DNA of 16,984 nucleotides. It comes from UBA2336 sp046294915 (lineage in GTDB: Bacteria; Bacteroidota; Bacteroidia; Cytophagales; Cyclobacteriaceae). The stretch is taken from contig JBKBOE010000060.1 in the NCBI GenBank assembly GCA_046294915.1, positions 1-16,984 on the forward strand. Direction: 5' to 3'. Below are positions 6,944-14,086 of this stretch, in pieces; positions within the stretch are counted from its first letter, which is position 1, and every line of letters begins with the position of its first letter. The notes beneath the pieces were generated by a model. The model saw only the letters and a list, made by a program, of their open reading frames with translations, was not told the origin of the DNA and did no database searches. A program made the position numbers and the translations under genes.

Positions 6944-7683
6944 CACTTCGCGTGGGCAATGAACTGCTCCACATCCTTTAGTTTCAGGATGCCTTCGTAA
7001 TAGGCCTTGCCGAAGATTACGGCAAAGATGCCCATATCGTTTAGTCGCTTAATGTCGTCAATGCCCCGAACACCGCCACTGGCTAAAACGCATATTTCCG
7101 GAAAGCGGTCGCGGATTTCCTTGTAAAATCCAAAGGCCGGGCCTTCCAAAACGCCATCGCGCGATACATCGGTGGATTTTACATATTTCAGTCCGCGTGA
7201 ATGAAAGAAGTCGAGATGCTCAAATAAGGTAAGCTCTGATTTTTTCTGCCAGCCCCTGAACAACAGTTTCTTCGTAGTAATATCGGTAACATCAGCGCCA
7301 AGCGTAATCTTCTCGCGGCCATACGATACAATCCAGGAAGCAAACAATTCCGGATTGGAAATGGCAATGCTCGATGCTGTAATGTAATCAGCACCTGCCT
7401 CATAGGCCTTGCTGATGTCGCCATCGGTTGAAATGCCTCCCGTAAAATCAATCTTCAGGTTGGTGTACCCGGCTATCTGCTCAATAATGTGATAGTTAAC
7501 GGGGGCACCCCGTTCTGCACCATCCAGGTCAACCAGGTGAACTACCTCAATGCCGTGGTCTTCAAACCGCTTTACCAGGTCCAGCGGATTTTCACCATAT
7601 ACCTTTTCGCTGGCCGGATCGCCCTTGCGCATTTTAACCACCTGGCCTTTACGAATCGCTATAGAAGGAATTACCTGAATCAT
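6943..7683 (-). CDS. HisA-like (ProFAR isomerase family) protein with altered active site
   Basis: A 246-aa TIM barrel clearly of the HisA/HisF superfamily and closest to HisA. It has HLVDLDGAERGAPVN (49-63), ADVTD (130-134, containing the second catalytic Asp as D131), STDVSRDGVLEGP (170-182), ASGGVRGIDDI (201-211) and VIFGKAYYEG (222-231). HisA isomerises ProFAR to PRFAR in histidine synthesis. Two signature sites differ. The first catalytic Asp (D8 in Thermotoga HisA, in the IPAID motif) is alanine here (A9 in VIPSIAI, codon GCG). The first phosphate loop GGGIR is TGGIS. No other his gene is nearby. It may be a low-activity isomerase, a lineage-specific variant or a paralogue with another sugar-phosphate substrate. 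The family call is sure; the reaction is not, so I give no symbol. Confidence 0.85.
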   Translation of the reverse strand: MIQVIPSIAIRKGQVVKMRKGDPASEKVYGENPLDLVKRFEDHGIEVVHLVDLDGAERGAPVNYHIIEQIAGYTNLKIDFTGGISTDGDISKAYEAGADYITASSIAISNPELFASWIVSYGREKITLGADVTDITTKKLLFRGWQKKSELTLFEHLDFFHSRGLKYVKSTDVSRDGVLEGPAFGFYKEIRDRFPEICVLASGGVRGIDDIKRLNDMGIFAVIFGKAYYEGILKLKDVEQFIAHAK

Positions 7684-7722
7684 TTGTTACAAAACCGAAT
7701 GGCTAAATTACAATTTCAAAAG

Positions 7723-7730
7723 CAAAGATA
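7723..7730 (-). promoter_or_regulatory. -7 promoter element for the HisA-like gene
   Basis: Read on the minus strand this is TATCTTTG, an exact TAnnTTTG box. It lies 39 bases upstream of the ATG at 7683, giving a leader of about 33 nt. No convincing -33 box was found. Confidence 0.55.
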
Positions 7731-7781
7731 CCTGCACTTGCGGCAATGATTTTGCTTGTAGATTTACTTAATTTTAATTCT

Positions 7782-9371
7782 ATGAAAACGCTTTGTTCAA
7801 TCGTGTTCGGGTGGCTGGTGGTAAGTTTTGGCTTTACACAATCAAAGGTTAGAAAGCTGCCTATGACAATCAATCATCCTTCCATCAACGTTTCAGCGCC
7901 CTTTATCAGCACCGATGGCAGCACGCTGGTATATATATCGGATTATGCAGAAGCCAACCAGTTAACCATTTTTTACACGCAGCGCCAGGGAGCCGACTGG
8001 AAGGAGCCCGTGCCCATGCCCAAGCACATTAACAACCGGCTGAATTTCCAGCGTGGGTATGCCCTAAGCCCGGATGGCAAAACCATATACATTACCTCAA
8101 TTAAATCAGGCGGTGTTGGCGGCTATGATATCTGGCAAGGAAGCCTCAAGGCCAATTCGTGGGGAGAACTTGAAAATATGTACATGCCCATCAATTCGAA
8201 AGGACATGAAGGATGCCCGACCATTACACCTGATGGAACAACGCTGTACTTTATGCGTTGCGAACGAATGGACATGAACAAGGCCGAAAATTGCAAAATT
8301 CTGGTATCGAAGAAAGGAGCTGGTGGCCGATGGGGTGAGCCTGTTGAATTACCTGCACACATCAACACCGGTAATTCACAAACGCCACGCATCATGGCCG
8401 ATGCGGAAACGCTTATCTTCTCTTCCGATAAACTATCGCCCAACAAGGGAGGCATGGATTTGTATATGACAAAACGGGTAGAAGACACATGGTCCTCTCC
8501 TGTTCCACTCGATTTTGTTAATACCGACAAAGACGACCAGTTCGTTAGTGTTATGTCGAATAGCCGTTACCTGTTGCGCGATTCACCGGGTAAAACGAAA
8601 AGCGAGTTGGTTGAATACTTGTTTCCTGATGAACTGAGGCCACGGGGTGTAATGAAACTGGAGGGAACAGTAAGCGATCCTAATGGTGGCCCGGTGGCAG
8701 CATATGTTTCAGTTACCGATATACAAACCAAAAACCGCTTCTTCAGCGGCAGGCCCGATTCAAAAGACGGTAGTTATTTTGTTTATCTTAAAGAAGGCAC
8801 CATGTATGAACTATCCATTGATCCTGAGAGTGGAAACTACACCTACTTCGCCAGGCGGTTTGATCTGACGCGCGATGCCAATTTGAATGTTCAGCGAATC
8901 AAAACGTCAATCAAGCCGCTTGAGGCCGGTGATGAACTCGAACTGGATGCGCTTCGGTTTAAACCCTATACGAGCAAATTGGATGATGCCGATTCGGAAC
9001 TTCGAAGGCTTTCACGCCTGATAAAAAGTAATCCGCAATTTACCTATGAATTGCAGGTAATCCTTAACGGCTACAGGGAAGACAGCATACAAAGCGATCC
9101 GGATCTGACTGAACTTTCCATTGATTCGGTTATTGTTCAGGTAGACGATATTGATTCGCTCGGCCAGCTTTACCAGCGCGACAGCATAGTTGTTCGGCAC
9201 ACCTGGCACAACAACCGTACACGTCAGCAGGCTGAGGAAATCATCCGGCAACTGACTGTACAAGGTGTTGATCCTAACACCGTCCGCTACATGACCAACG
9301 TAAGGCCTGAGGCAGTTTTGGAAAACCGCAGGACGCTTGTGCGCCTGGTGGTCAGCGCGAAGCGTCCGTAA
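7782..9371 (+). CDS. PD40 beta-propeller / CRD / OmpA-like envelope protein
   Basis: A 529-aa exported protein. The start at 7782 gives a signal peptide (MKTLCSIVFGWLVVSFGFTQ); the longer in-frame ATG at 7746 would bury it. Residues 39-265 hold WD40-like PD40 repeats, for example LSPDGKTIYIT, ITPDGTTLYFM and ETLIFSSDK. Residues 290-360 form a carboxypeptidase-regulatory-like domain starting EGTVSDPNGGPV. Residues 385-527 resemble an OmpA C-terminal domain ending ENRRTLVRLVV. The order PD40-CRD-OmpA is that of PorE, a periplasmic type IX secretion component, but the TPR part and lipidation cysteine are missing. The OmpA-like part has an insert of roughly 40 Asp/Ser-rich residues (about 435-472) and lacks a clear peptidoglycan-binding TD/RA pattern. 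An envelope-anchoring role is likely; a T9SS role is only possible. Confidence 0.85.
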   Translation: MKTLCSIVFGWLVVSFGFTQSKVRKLPMTINHPSINVSAPFISTDGSTLVYISDYAEANQLTIFYTQRQGADWKEPVPMPKHINNRLNFQRGYALSPDGKTIYITSIKSGGVGGYDIWQGSLKANSWGELENMYMPINSKGHEGCPTITPDGTTLYFMRCERMDMNKAENCKILVSKKGAGGRWGEPVELPAHINTGNSQTPRIMADAETLIFSSDKLSPNKGGMDLYMTKRVEDTWSSPVPLDFVNTDKDDQFVSVMSNSRYLLRDSPGKTKSELVEYLFPDELRPRGVMKLEGTVSDPNGGPVAAYVSVTDIQTKNRFFSGRPDSKDGSYFVYLKEGTMYELSIDPESGNYTYFARRFDLTRDANLNVQRIKTSIKPLEAGDELELDALRFKPYTSKLDDADSELRRLSRLIKSNPQFTYELQVILNGYREDSIQSDPDLTELSIDSVIVQVDDIDSLGQLYQRDSIVVRHTWHNNRTRQQAEEIIRQLTVQGVDPNTVRYMTNVRPEAVLENRRTLVRLVVSAKRP

Positions 9372-9496
9372 CAACTATCGGCAGCTGATGTAAAACACGT
9401 GCTAATATTCCTGCTTTTTCACCATCTTTGCGCACCTGAACCAATCTGCTTATAAATTGGTTTATCAAGCAAAAAACCTTTTAAACATATCAGGAA

Positions 9497-9721
9497 ATGG
9501 GAAGACCTCCTACCGTACCGAAGAAGAAAAAAGACGGATTTTACATTGAAATACGTAACAAAGGAGCCAAAGCTCCAGGCACTATTATCATTCGCGATAC
9601 CTACGAGGCCATGATGCAGGCTGCCAAAATGTATGAAGTAACGAAAGATGTTGCCATTTTAGGGGAGCATCGCGGGGGCAAGCGGGTGGAAGAATCCAAA
9701 AAGAAGGCCAGCAAAAAATAA
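9497..9721 (+). CDS. Small basic conserved-looking hypothetical protein
   Basis: A 74-aa protein rich in lysine at both ends (KKKK near residue 9, KKKASKK at the C end), with an amphipathic middle (YIEIRNKG, TIIIRDTYEAMMQAAKMYE). There is no signal peptide or membrane segment, so it is cytoplasmic. The charge pattern would suit nucleic acid or ribosome binding, but I recognise no family. A near-consensus -7 box, CATCTTTG at 9423-9430, lies upstream. The stop codon ends one base before the convergent ispH stop, with no terminator between them. Confidence 0.65.
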   Translation: MGRPPTVPKKKKDGFYIEIRNKGAKAPGTIIIRDTYEAMMQAAKMYEVTKDVAILGEHRGGKRVEESKKKASKK

Positions 9722-10846
9722 TCAGGCGGTTACTCCAAATTGCTGGAGTGCCTCCTGAATTGTTCGGGTGGGGTTGAAAAACGAAAGCAGCCTCAGCAAC
9801 ACCCGGTCAACCATCGTATCCGGGCAGGAAGCTCCGCTGGTGAGTATAATTCTAACTTTCTCTTTTTGGGGAAGAAAGTTCGTGGAAACACGCTTTACCT
9901 TATTTGGATAATCGAAGTGATGGATTTCGGTTGAGGATTTTATCTCACTTTCCGCATTAATAAAATAGGTAGGAAATTTTCGCTCACAAAGTTCAACAAT
10001 ATGAGACGTGTTTGAACTATTATACCCTCCTACAACAATGGCAAGGTCTGAATCGGTCTCCAGTAGTTCATAGGTTGAATCCTGATTATCATTGGTGGCA
10101 TAACAAAGAGTGTCGCGGGTATCGGCAAAATGATCTTTAATGTTCTCTTCGCCATACTTACTGATCATTAATGACCGAAAGTAATCGGCAATGGCTTGTG
10201 TTTCTGTGGCCAGCATGGTTGTTTGATTTACTACACCCACACGTTGCAGGTGTATAGCCGGATCGAACCCTTCATTGTGTTTTCCGGCAAACTCTTTAAA
10301 AAATTCATCCGCTGTTTTTTTACCAAGTACATATTCTCCTAACCTGTGTGCATCTTCCATGTCGCGCACAATAACCGATGCCCCGGTGCTTGTGCTGTGC
10401 GAAAATGTTGCCCGCGTTTCTTCATGTTTGGGTTTACCGTGAATAATAACGGTAAAGTTTGCCTGGCCTAGTTTTTCAGCACGGTTCCAAACTTTTTCTA
10501 CAAATGGGCAAGTAGTGTTATAGGTGTGCAGTTCAATACCCTTGTCGTGCAGCCGATGCATTATCTCCAGCGTAGTGCCAAAAGCCGGAATAATCACCAC
10601 ATCATCTTTTCCGATATTATCCCACGGAATAAACTGGGTGCCATCGGTATCCATAATAAATTTTATGCCGCGACTTTCCAGATCGCGGTTCACTTCCTGA
10701 TTATGGATCATCTGGCTGAGCAGGTACACCTTTTTGCCGGGGTTCTCTTCCAACGCCTTATAACTGATTTCGATGGCGTTTTCCACACCATAACAAAACC
10801 CGAAATGCCGGGCGAGGTAAAAGCACACCGGGCCAAAATCAAGCAT
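9722..10846 (-). CDS. ispH: 4-hydroxy-3-methylbut-2-enyl diphosphate reductase (long form)
   Basis: IspH makes IPP and DMAPP from HMBPP, the last step of the non-mevalonate isoprenoid pathway, using a [4Fe-4S] cluster. The three cluster cysteines are C18 in GFCYGVE, C113 in TTCPFVEKVW and C248 in DTLCYATNDNQDS. The substrate-site residues in MIHNQEVN, HGKPKHEET and SSNTSHIVE are also present. The 374 aa belong to the long IspH class (about 400 aa) rather than the roughly 300-aa E. coli type. The reading frame stays open for 35 more codons upstream, to 10951, and encodes what looks like the N-terminal part of that class (KKFNIPAWYRSS through RKQDFSPT). It contains no ATG, GTG or TTG, and an ATC sits where a start would be expected. 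I give the first ATG; the true start may be at 10951. It is the last of three same-strand genes after degP. Confidence 0.9.
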   Translation of the reverse strand: MLDFGPVCFYLARHFGFCYGVENAIEISYKALEENPGKKVYLLSQMIHNQEVNRDLESRGIKFIMDTDGTQFIPWDNIGKDDVVIIPAFGTTLEIMHRLHDKGIELHTYNTTCPFVEKVWNRAEKLGQANFTVIIHGKPKHEETRATFSHSTSTGASVIVRDMEDAHRLGEYVLGKKTADEFFKEFAGKHNEGFDPAIHLQRVGVVNQTTMLATETQAIADYFRSLMISKYGEENIKDHFADTRDTLCYATNDNQDSTYELLETDSDLAIVVGGYNSSNTSHIVELCERKFPTYFINAESEIKSSTEIHHFDYPNKVKRVSTNFLPQKEKVRIILTSGASCPDTMVDRVLLRLLSFFNPTRTIQEALQQFGVTA

Positions 10847-11015
10847 GGTGGGACTAAAGTCCTGCTTGCGCAGGTCCGTAAGCCTTCGCGCTTCTTTTAT
10901 CTTTCCGGTTATGGACGACCGGTACCAGGCTGGAATATTGAATTTTTTGATGGCCGCTTTTTTTAACTTCCTCTAACAGCAAAAGTACCAATTAGTTTAC
11001 CCTGTTGTGGAAGTT

Positions 11016-11189
11016 TCAGGCAGCTTTCGATAAGTTATCTTCCCGTACCTGCTTGGTTCTAACCTCTTTCGATTGCGGATCGAAGGTCATTACCTCCACG
11101 AGGTTGTTTTTCAGGTAGCGCAAAACCTCCATTACTTTCCCGTCAATCTTGTTGCGTACACGCTCTCCTTTTCTAAACAGTTTCTTCAT
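11016..11189 (-). CDS. 57-aa small protein between degP and ispH
   Basis: A short reading frame encoding 57 residues, beginning MKKLFRKGERVRNKIDGKVM and ending EDNLSKAA. The pattern of a short basic start, a KGERV turn, alternating hydrophobic strands (VMEVLRYL, LVEVMTFD) and a closing VREDNL resembles small SH3-like or YodC/DUF2158-type beta barrels. That is a fold guess from the pattern, not a family match. It starts 20 bases after the degP stop on the same strand, so it is probably cotranscribed with the protease. There is no signal peptide. Tight spacing and protein-like composition make a real gene likely. Function is unknown. Confidence 0.7.
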   Translation of the reverse strand: MKKLFRKGERVRNKIDGKVMEVLRYLKNNLVEVMTFDPQSKEVRTKQVREDNLSKAA

Positions 11190-11209
11190 ACACTGGTGGA
11201 TTTAATATC

Positions 11210-12679
11210 CTACATTCTAAAGGCATAGTTGAACTCGCGCGGAAAATCTTCATACGTTCCGGTAAGGATAACCAATTCGCCTGTCTTTTTCTTTTTTATG
11301 ATTTCATTAAACTCTTTAACCGACTTTACCGGCTCATCATTTACCTTGGTGATGATGAATCCTTCGCGGATATCGGTATATTTTGAAAGCTTACCATTGG
11401 TCAACGCTTTTACGCGTACCCCATTGGTTAGTTCCAGTTGCTTTAGTGTTTTGGCGTCAAGGTCCTCCAAGGTTACCCCCAGCGTGGCATATACCGGCTT
11501 GTCTTCAGGTTTTATTACAGAAACTTCGCCATCGCGGTTCTTCAGCACAACGGGGATAGTCAGTTCCTTGCCTTTTCGATTCACGGTAATCATCAGTTTA
11601 TCGCCCGGCCGATGACGACCAACCATTTCAATAAGTGCCGCACTGGTTTTTATGGGCGTGTTATCAATCTTCACTACAACATCATGTTCTTTCAGTCCGG
11701 CATCCTTGGCTGAACTCTTTTCCGCAAAGCCGGTTACCAATGCTCCTTCGCTTACTTCCAGGTCATGTTCTTTAACGAGTTGGCTGTTCACACTGGTAAT
11801 GGTTACACCGAGCCATCCTCGCTGTACTGTTCCGTACTTAATTAAATCTTCAACAATTTTGCTGACAATGTTGGAGGGCACAGCAAAACCATAACCCGAA
11901 TAAGCGCCTGTAGGACTGGCAATAGCTGTATTAATGCCAAGCAATCCGCCACTTAGGTTTACCAAAGCTCCTCCGCTGTTGCCGGGATTAATTGCAGCAT
12001 CGGTTTGGATAAATGATTCGATAGCCGTGTTGCCTTCACCATTATTTCGATTGATGATATCAATGTTTCTTCCTTTAGCGCTGATGATGCCCGCTGTAAC
12101 GGTTGAGTTCAGGTTGAACGGATTTCCCACAGCCAATACCCATTCACCAACTTTCGACTGATCCGAATCAACGAACGAAAGAAACGGCAAATTATTCTGA
12201 TTGATTTTAACTACGGCCAGGTCGGTATCCGGATCGGTTCCGATAACTTCGGCTTTGAACGTGCGGTTATCGAAAAGAGTAACTTCAACCACATCGGCAT
12301 CCTGAACCACGTGGTTATTGGTAACAATGTAGCCGTTAGCGTTAATGATCACACCGGAGCCTGAACTCTGGCTGGGCCCGAAATTCCGAGGGCCAAAGAA
12401 ATCACGGAAAGGATCAATATACTTGGGCTGTGTTGTATTGCCTTTTTGGGTACTCTTAATATGTACAACCGCAGGGGTAACTTTCTCGGCAACTGCTGTA
12501 AAATCCAGCGGCACAGTGTTACCGTCCTCATCTTTAGTTAATGCAATTCGGGATATTGGAGTGCCGGATACATATTGCACGGTAACCGGTTGCTCCGGTT
12601 TGAAAAAGTACTGATAAGCGCCAAGGGTTATCAGGCTTCCCAAAACTGCTGCGGCCAATAATGCACTAAATCGTTTCAT
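11210..12679 (-). CDS. degP: DegP/HtrA-family periplasmic serine protease
   Basis: This 489-aa S1C protease degrades or refolds misfolded proteins in the periplasm. Residues 1-25 are a signal peptide or signal anchor (FSALLAAAVLGSLITLGAY). The trypsin-like domain spans about 60-280. Its triad is H123 (VTNNHVV), D153 (DTDLAVVK) and S235 (NPGNSGGAL). Two PDZ domains follow, at about 287-385 (RGWLGVTI onward) and 397-489 (TLGVTLEDL onward). The order and length are those of DegP/DegQ rather than single-PDZ DegS. An acidic or aromatic segment after the signal (GNTTQPKY to GPSQSS) corresponds to the LA loop region. It heads a minus-strand group with the 57-aa gene and ispH and is divergent from the rRNA methyltransferase. 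I saw no clear stress-promoter motif upstream. Confidence 0.95.
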   Translation of the reverse strand: MKRFSALLAAAVLGSLITLGAYQYFFKPEQPVTVQYVSGTPISRIALTKDEDGNTVPLDFTAVAEKVTPAVVHIKSTQKGNTTQPKYIDPFRDFFGPRNFGPSQSSGSGVIINANGYIVTNNHVVQDADVVEVTLFDNRTFKAEVIGTDPDTDLAVVKINQNNLPFLSFVDSDQSKVGEWVLAVGNPFNLNSTVTAGIISAKGRNIDIINRNNGEGNTAIESFIQTDAAINPGNSGGALVNLSGGLLGINTAIASPTGAYSGYGFAVPSNIVSKIVEDLIKYGTVQRGWLGVTITSVNSQLVKEHDLEVSEGALVTGFAEKSSAKDAGLKEHDVVVKIDNTPIKTSAALIEMVGRHRPGDKLMITVNRKGKELTIPVVLKNRDGEVSVIKPEDKPVYATLGVTLEDLDAKTLKQLELTNGVRVKALTNGKLSKYTDIREGFIITKVNDEPVKSVKEFNEIIKKKKTGELVILTGTYEDFPREFNYAFRM

Positions 12680-12872
12680 AGCTAATTCAGGATTTTTTGG
12701 TTTTCAATAAAGCAAAAAACGGGCAAATCGGGCCAAACCGACCTGTTTTCAGAGGAACTACGAAATTTTGTCAGGTTTTTAACTCCAGCCATCACGGTCA
12801 AATCTGCCTCAACGCCAGCTTGCTTATGGTACAACCTAATACGGAAATAAGCGGATTATAGTTCGCAAAAAA

Positions 12873-12880
12873 TACCTTTG
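12873..12880 (+). promoter_or_regulatory. -7 promoter element for the rRNA methyltransferase
   Basis: TACCTTTG exactly matches TAnnTTTG and lies 18 bases before the ATG at 12899. It argues against the TTG at 12878 as the start codon, because that triplet lies within the box. No -33 box is evident. Confidence 0.6.
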
Positions 12881-12898
12881 TTGCTTTATTTCCAGCAC

Positions 12899-14086
12899 AT
12901 GATGATTAGTGGCAAACTGCGCCTTAAGCCAGGCAAAGAGCAATCCATAAAGCGGTTTCACCCCTGGGTTTTTTCAGGGGCTATTCAATCCACCGAAGGC
13001 TCACCTGCCGATGGAACCTGGGTGGAGGTAGCTGATTCGAGGAATACCATCCTCGGTTATGGCCATTACCAATCCGGCAGCATTACCGTGAGGATGTTAA
13101 GTTTTGGCGATAAAATTCCTTCAGAAAATTTTTGGCCCGAAAAAATTGAAAGGGCGCTTGCTTTAAGGTTCGCTGCCGCTTTACCTGCTGAACATACAAC
13201 TGCCTTCAGGCTTATTCATGCCGAGGGTGACGGATTACCCGGACTGATTATTGATTACTACGATGGCGTTGCTGTGATGCAGGCACATTCAGCCGGTATG
13301 CACAATGACCGCCAGGCGATTGCTGATGCCCTTCAGCTTGCGTTTAAAGAAAAACTGAAAGCTGTGTATTATAAAAGCAGATCAACCCTGCCGGCACAAC
13401 TTCGAAGTACAGCGCAGGATGAATACCTGAGTGGAATGAGTACGGTTCCGAACATTATTAGTGAAAACCGTAACCGTTTTTATGTGAACTGGGAAGACGG
13501 ACAAAAAACAGGATTCTTTCTGGATCAGCGCGACAACCGCAACCTGCTTGCCACTTATGCAAAGGGCAAAACCGTACTGAATACCTTTTGCTATACCGGT
13601 GGCTTTTCGGTTTATGCACTAACGGGCGGAGCAAACCTTGTTCATTCAGTTGATGTGTCAGAGAAAGCCATTGAAGCAGCGCGCAAGAATATTGAACTAA
13701 ACCGCTTTAATGCATTTGATCATGCTTGCTTTGCTGCCGATTCATTTGAGTACCTGGAGAAGAGTGCCGTAACTTACGACCTTATTATTCTTGACCCTCC
13801 GGCCTTTGCCAAACACCGGGATGCCCGCCACCAGGCCATGAAGGGCTATCAACGGCTGAACACCCTTGCGATGAAAAAAATCAAACCCGGGGGCATTCTT
13901 TTTACTTTTTCATGCTCTCAGGTTGTAGACAGGCAACTGTTTTACGACACGATTGTTTCGGCAGCCCTGCATGCAGGCCGCGAAATAAAAGTGCTGCACC
14001 GCCTTAGTCAACCGGCTGATCACCCGGTGTCCATTTACCACCCCGAGGGCGAATACCTGAAAGGTTTGGTGTTGTATGTTTACTGA
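12899..14086 (+). CDS. rlmI: RlmI-type 23S rRNA cytosine-C5 methyltransferase
   Basis: A 395-aa SAM-dependent methyltransferase of the RlmI/YccW family, which makes m5C1962 in E. coli 23S rRNA. Residues 1-72 form the N-terminal PUA domain (HPWVFSGAI, then ILGYGHYQSGSITVRML). A linker domain follows (GDGLPGLIIDYYDG). The Rossmann-fold catalytic domain has the SAM loop NTFCYTGGFS (228-237), SVDVSEKAIE, the DPPAF motif (299-303) and a cysteine, C339 in FSCS, in the position of the m5C nucleophile. Length and order match the family. I chose ATG 12899 (a second ATG follows at 12902) over the upstream TTG. The 3' end overlaps the convergent S9 peptidase gene by seven bases. The exact target base in this organism is inferred from the family. 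Confidence 0.9.
   Translation: MMISGKLRLKPGKEQSIKRFHPWVFSGAIQSTEGSPADGTWVEVADSRNTILGYGHYQSGSITVRMLSFGDKIPSENFWPEKIERALALRFAAALPAEHTTAFRLIHAEGDGLPGLIIDYYDGVAVMQAHSAGMHNDRQAIADALQLAFKEKLKAVYYKSRSTLPAQLRSTAQDEYLSGMSTVPNIISENRNRFYVNWEDGQKTGFFLDQRDNRNLLATYAKGKTVLNTFCYTGGFSVYALTGGANLVHSVDVSEKAIEAARKNIELNRFNAFDHACFAADSFEYLEKSAVTYDLIILDPPAFAKHRDARHQAMKGYQRLNTLAMKKIKPGGILFTFSCSQVVDRQLFYDTIVSAALHAGREIKVLHRLSQPADHPVSIYHPEGEYLKGLVLYVY

Noticed and set aside
10526..10966. 146-codon plus-strand reading frame
   Set aside because: Antisense to ispH and its N-terminal extension; composition mirrors the real gene.
12878..12880. TTG start for the rRNA methyltransferase
   Set aside because: It lies within the TACCTTTG promoter box; the ATG at 12899 fits the family N terminus.
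12680..12898. Search for a gene or regulatory RNA in the divergent degP/methyltransferase region
   Set aside because: No credible reading frame, long stem or riboswitch-like structure seen; only the -7 box at 12873-12880 could be supported.
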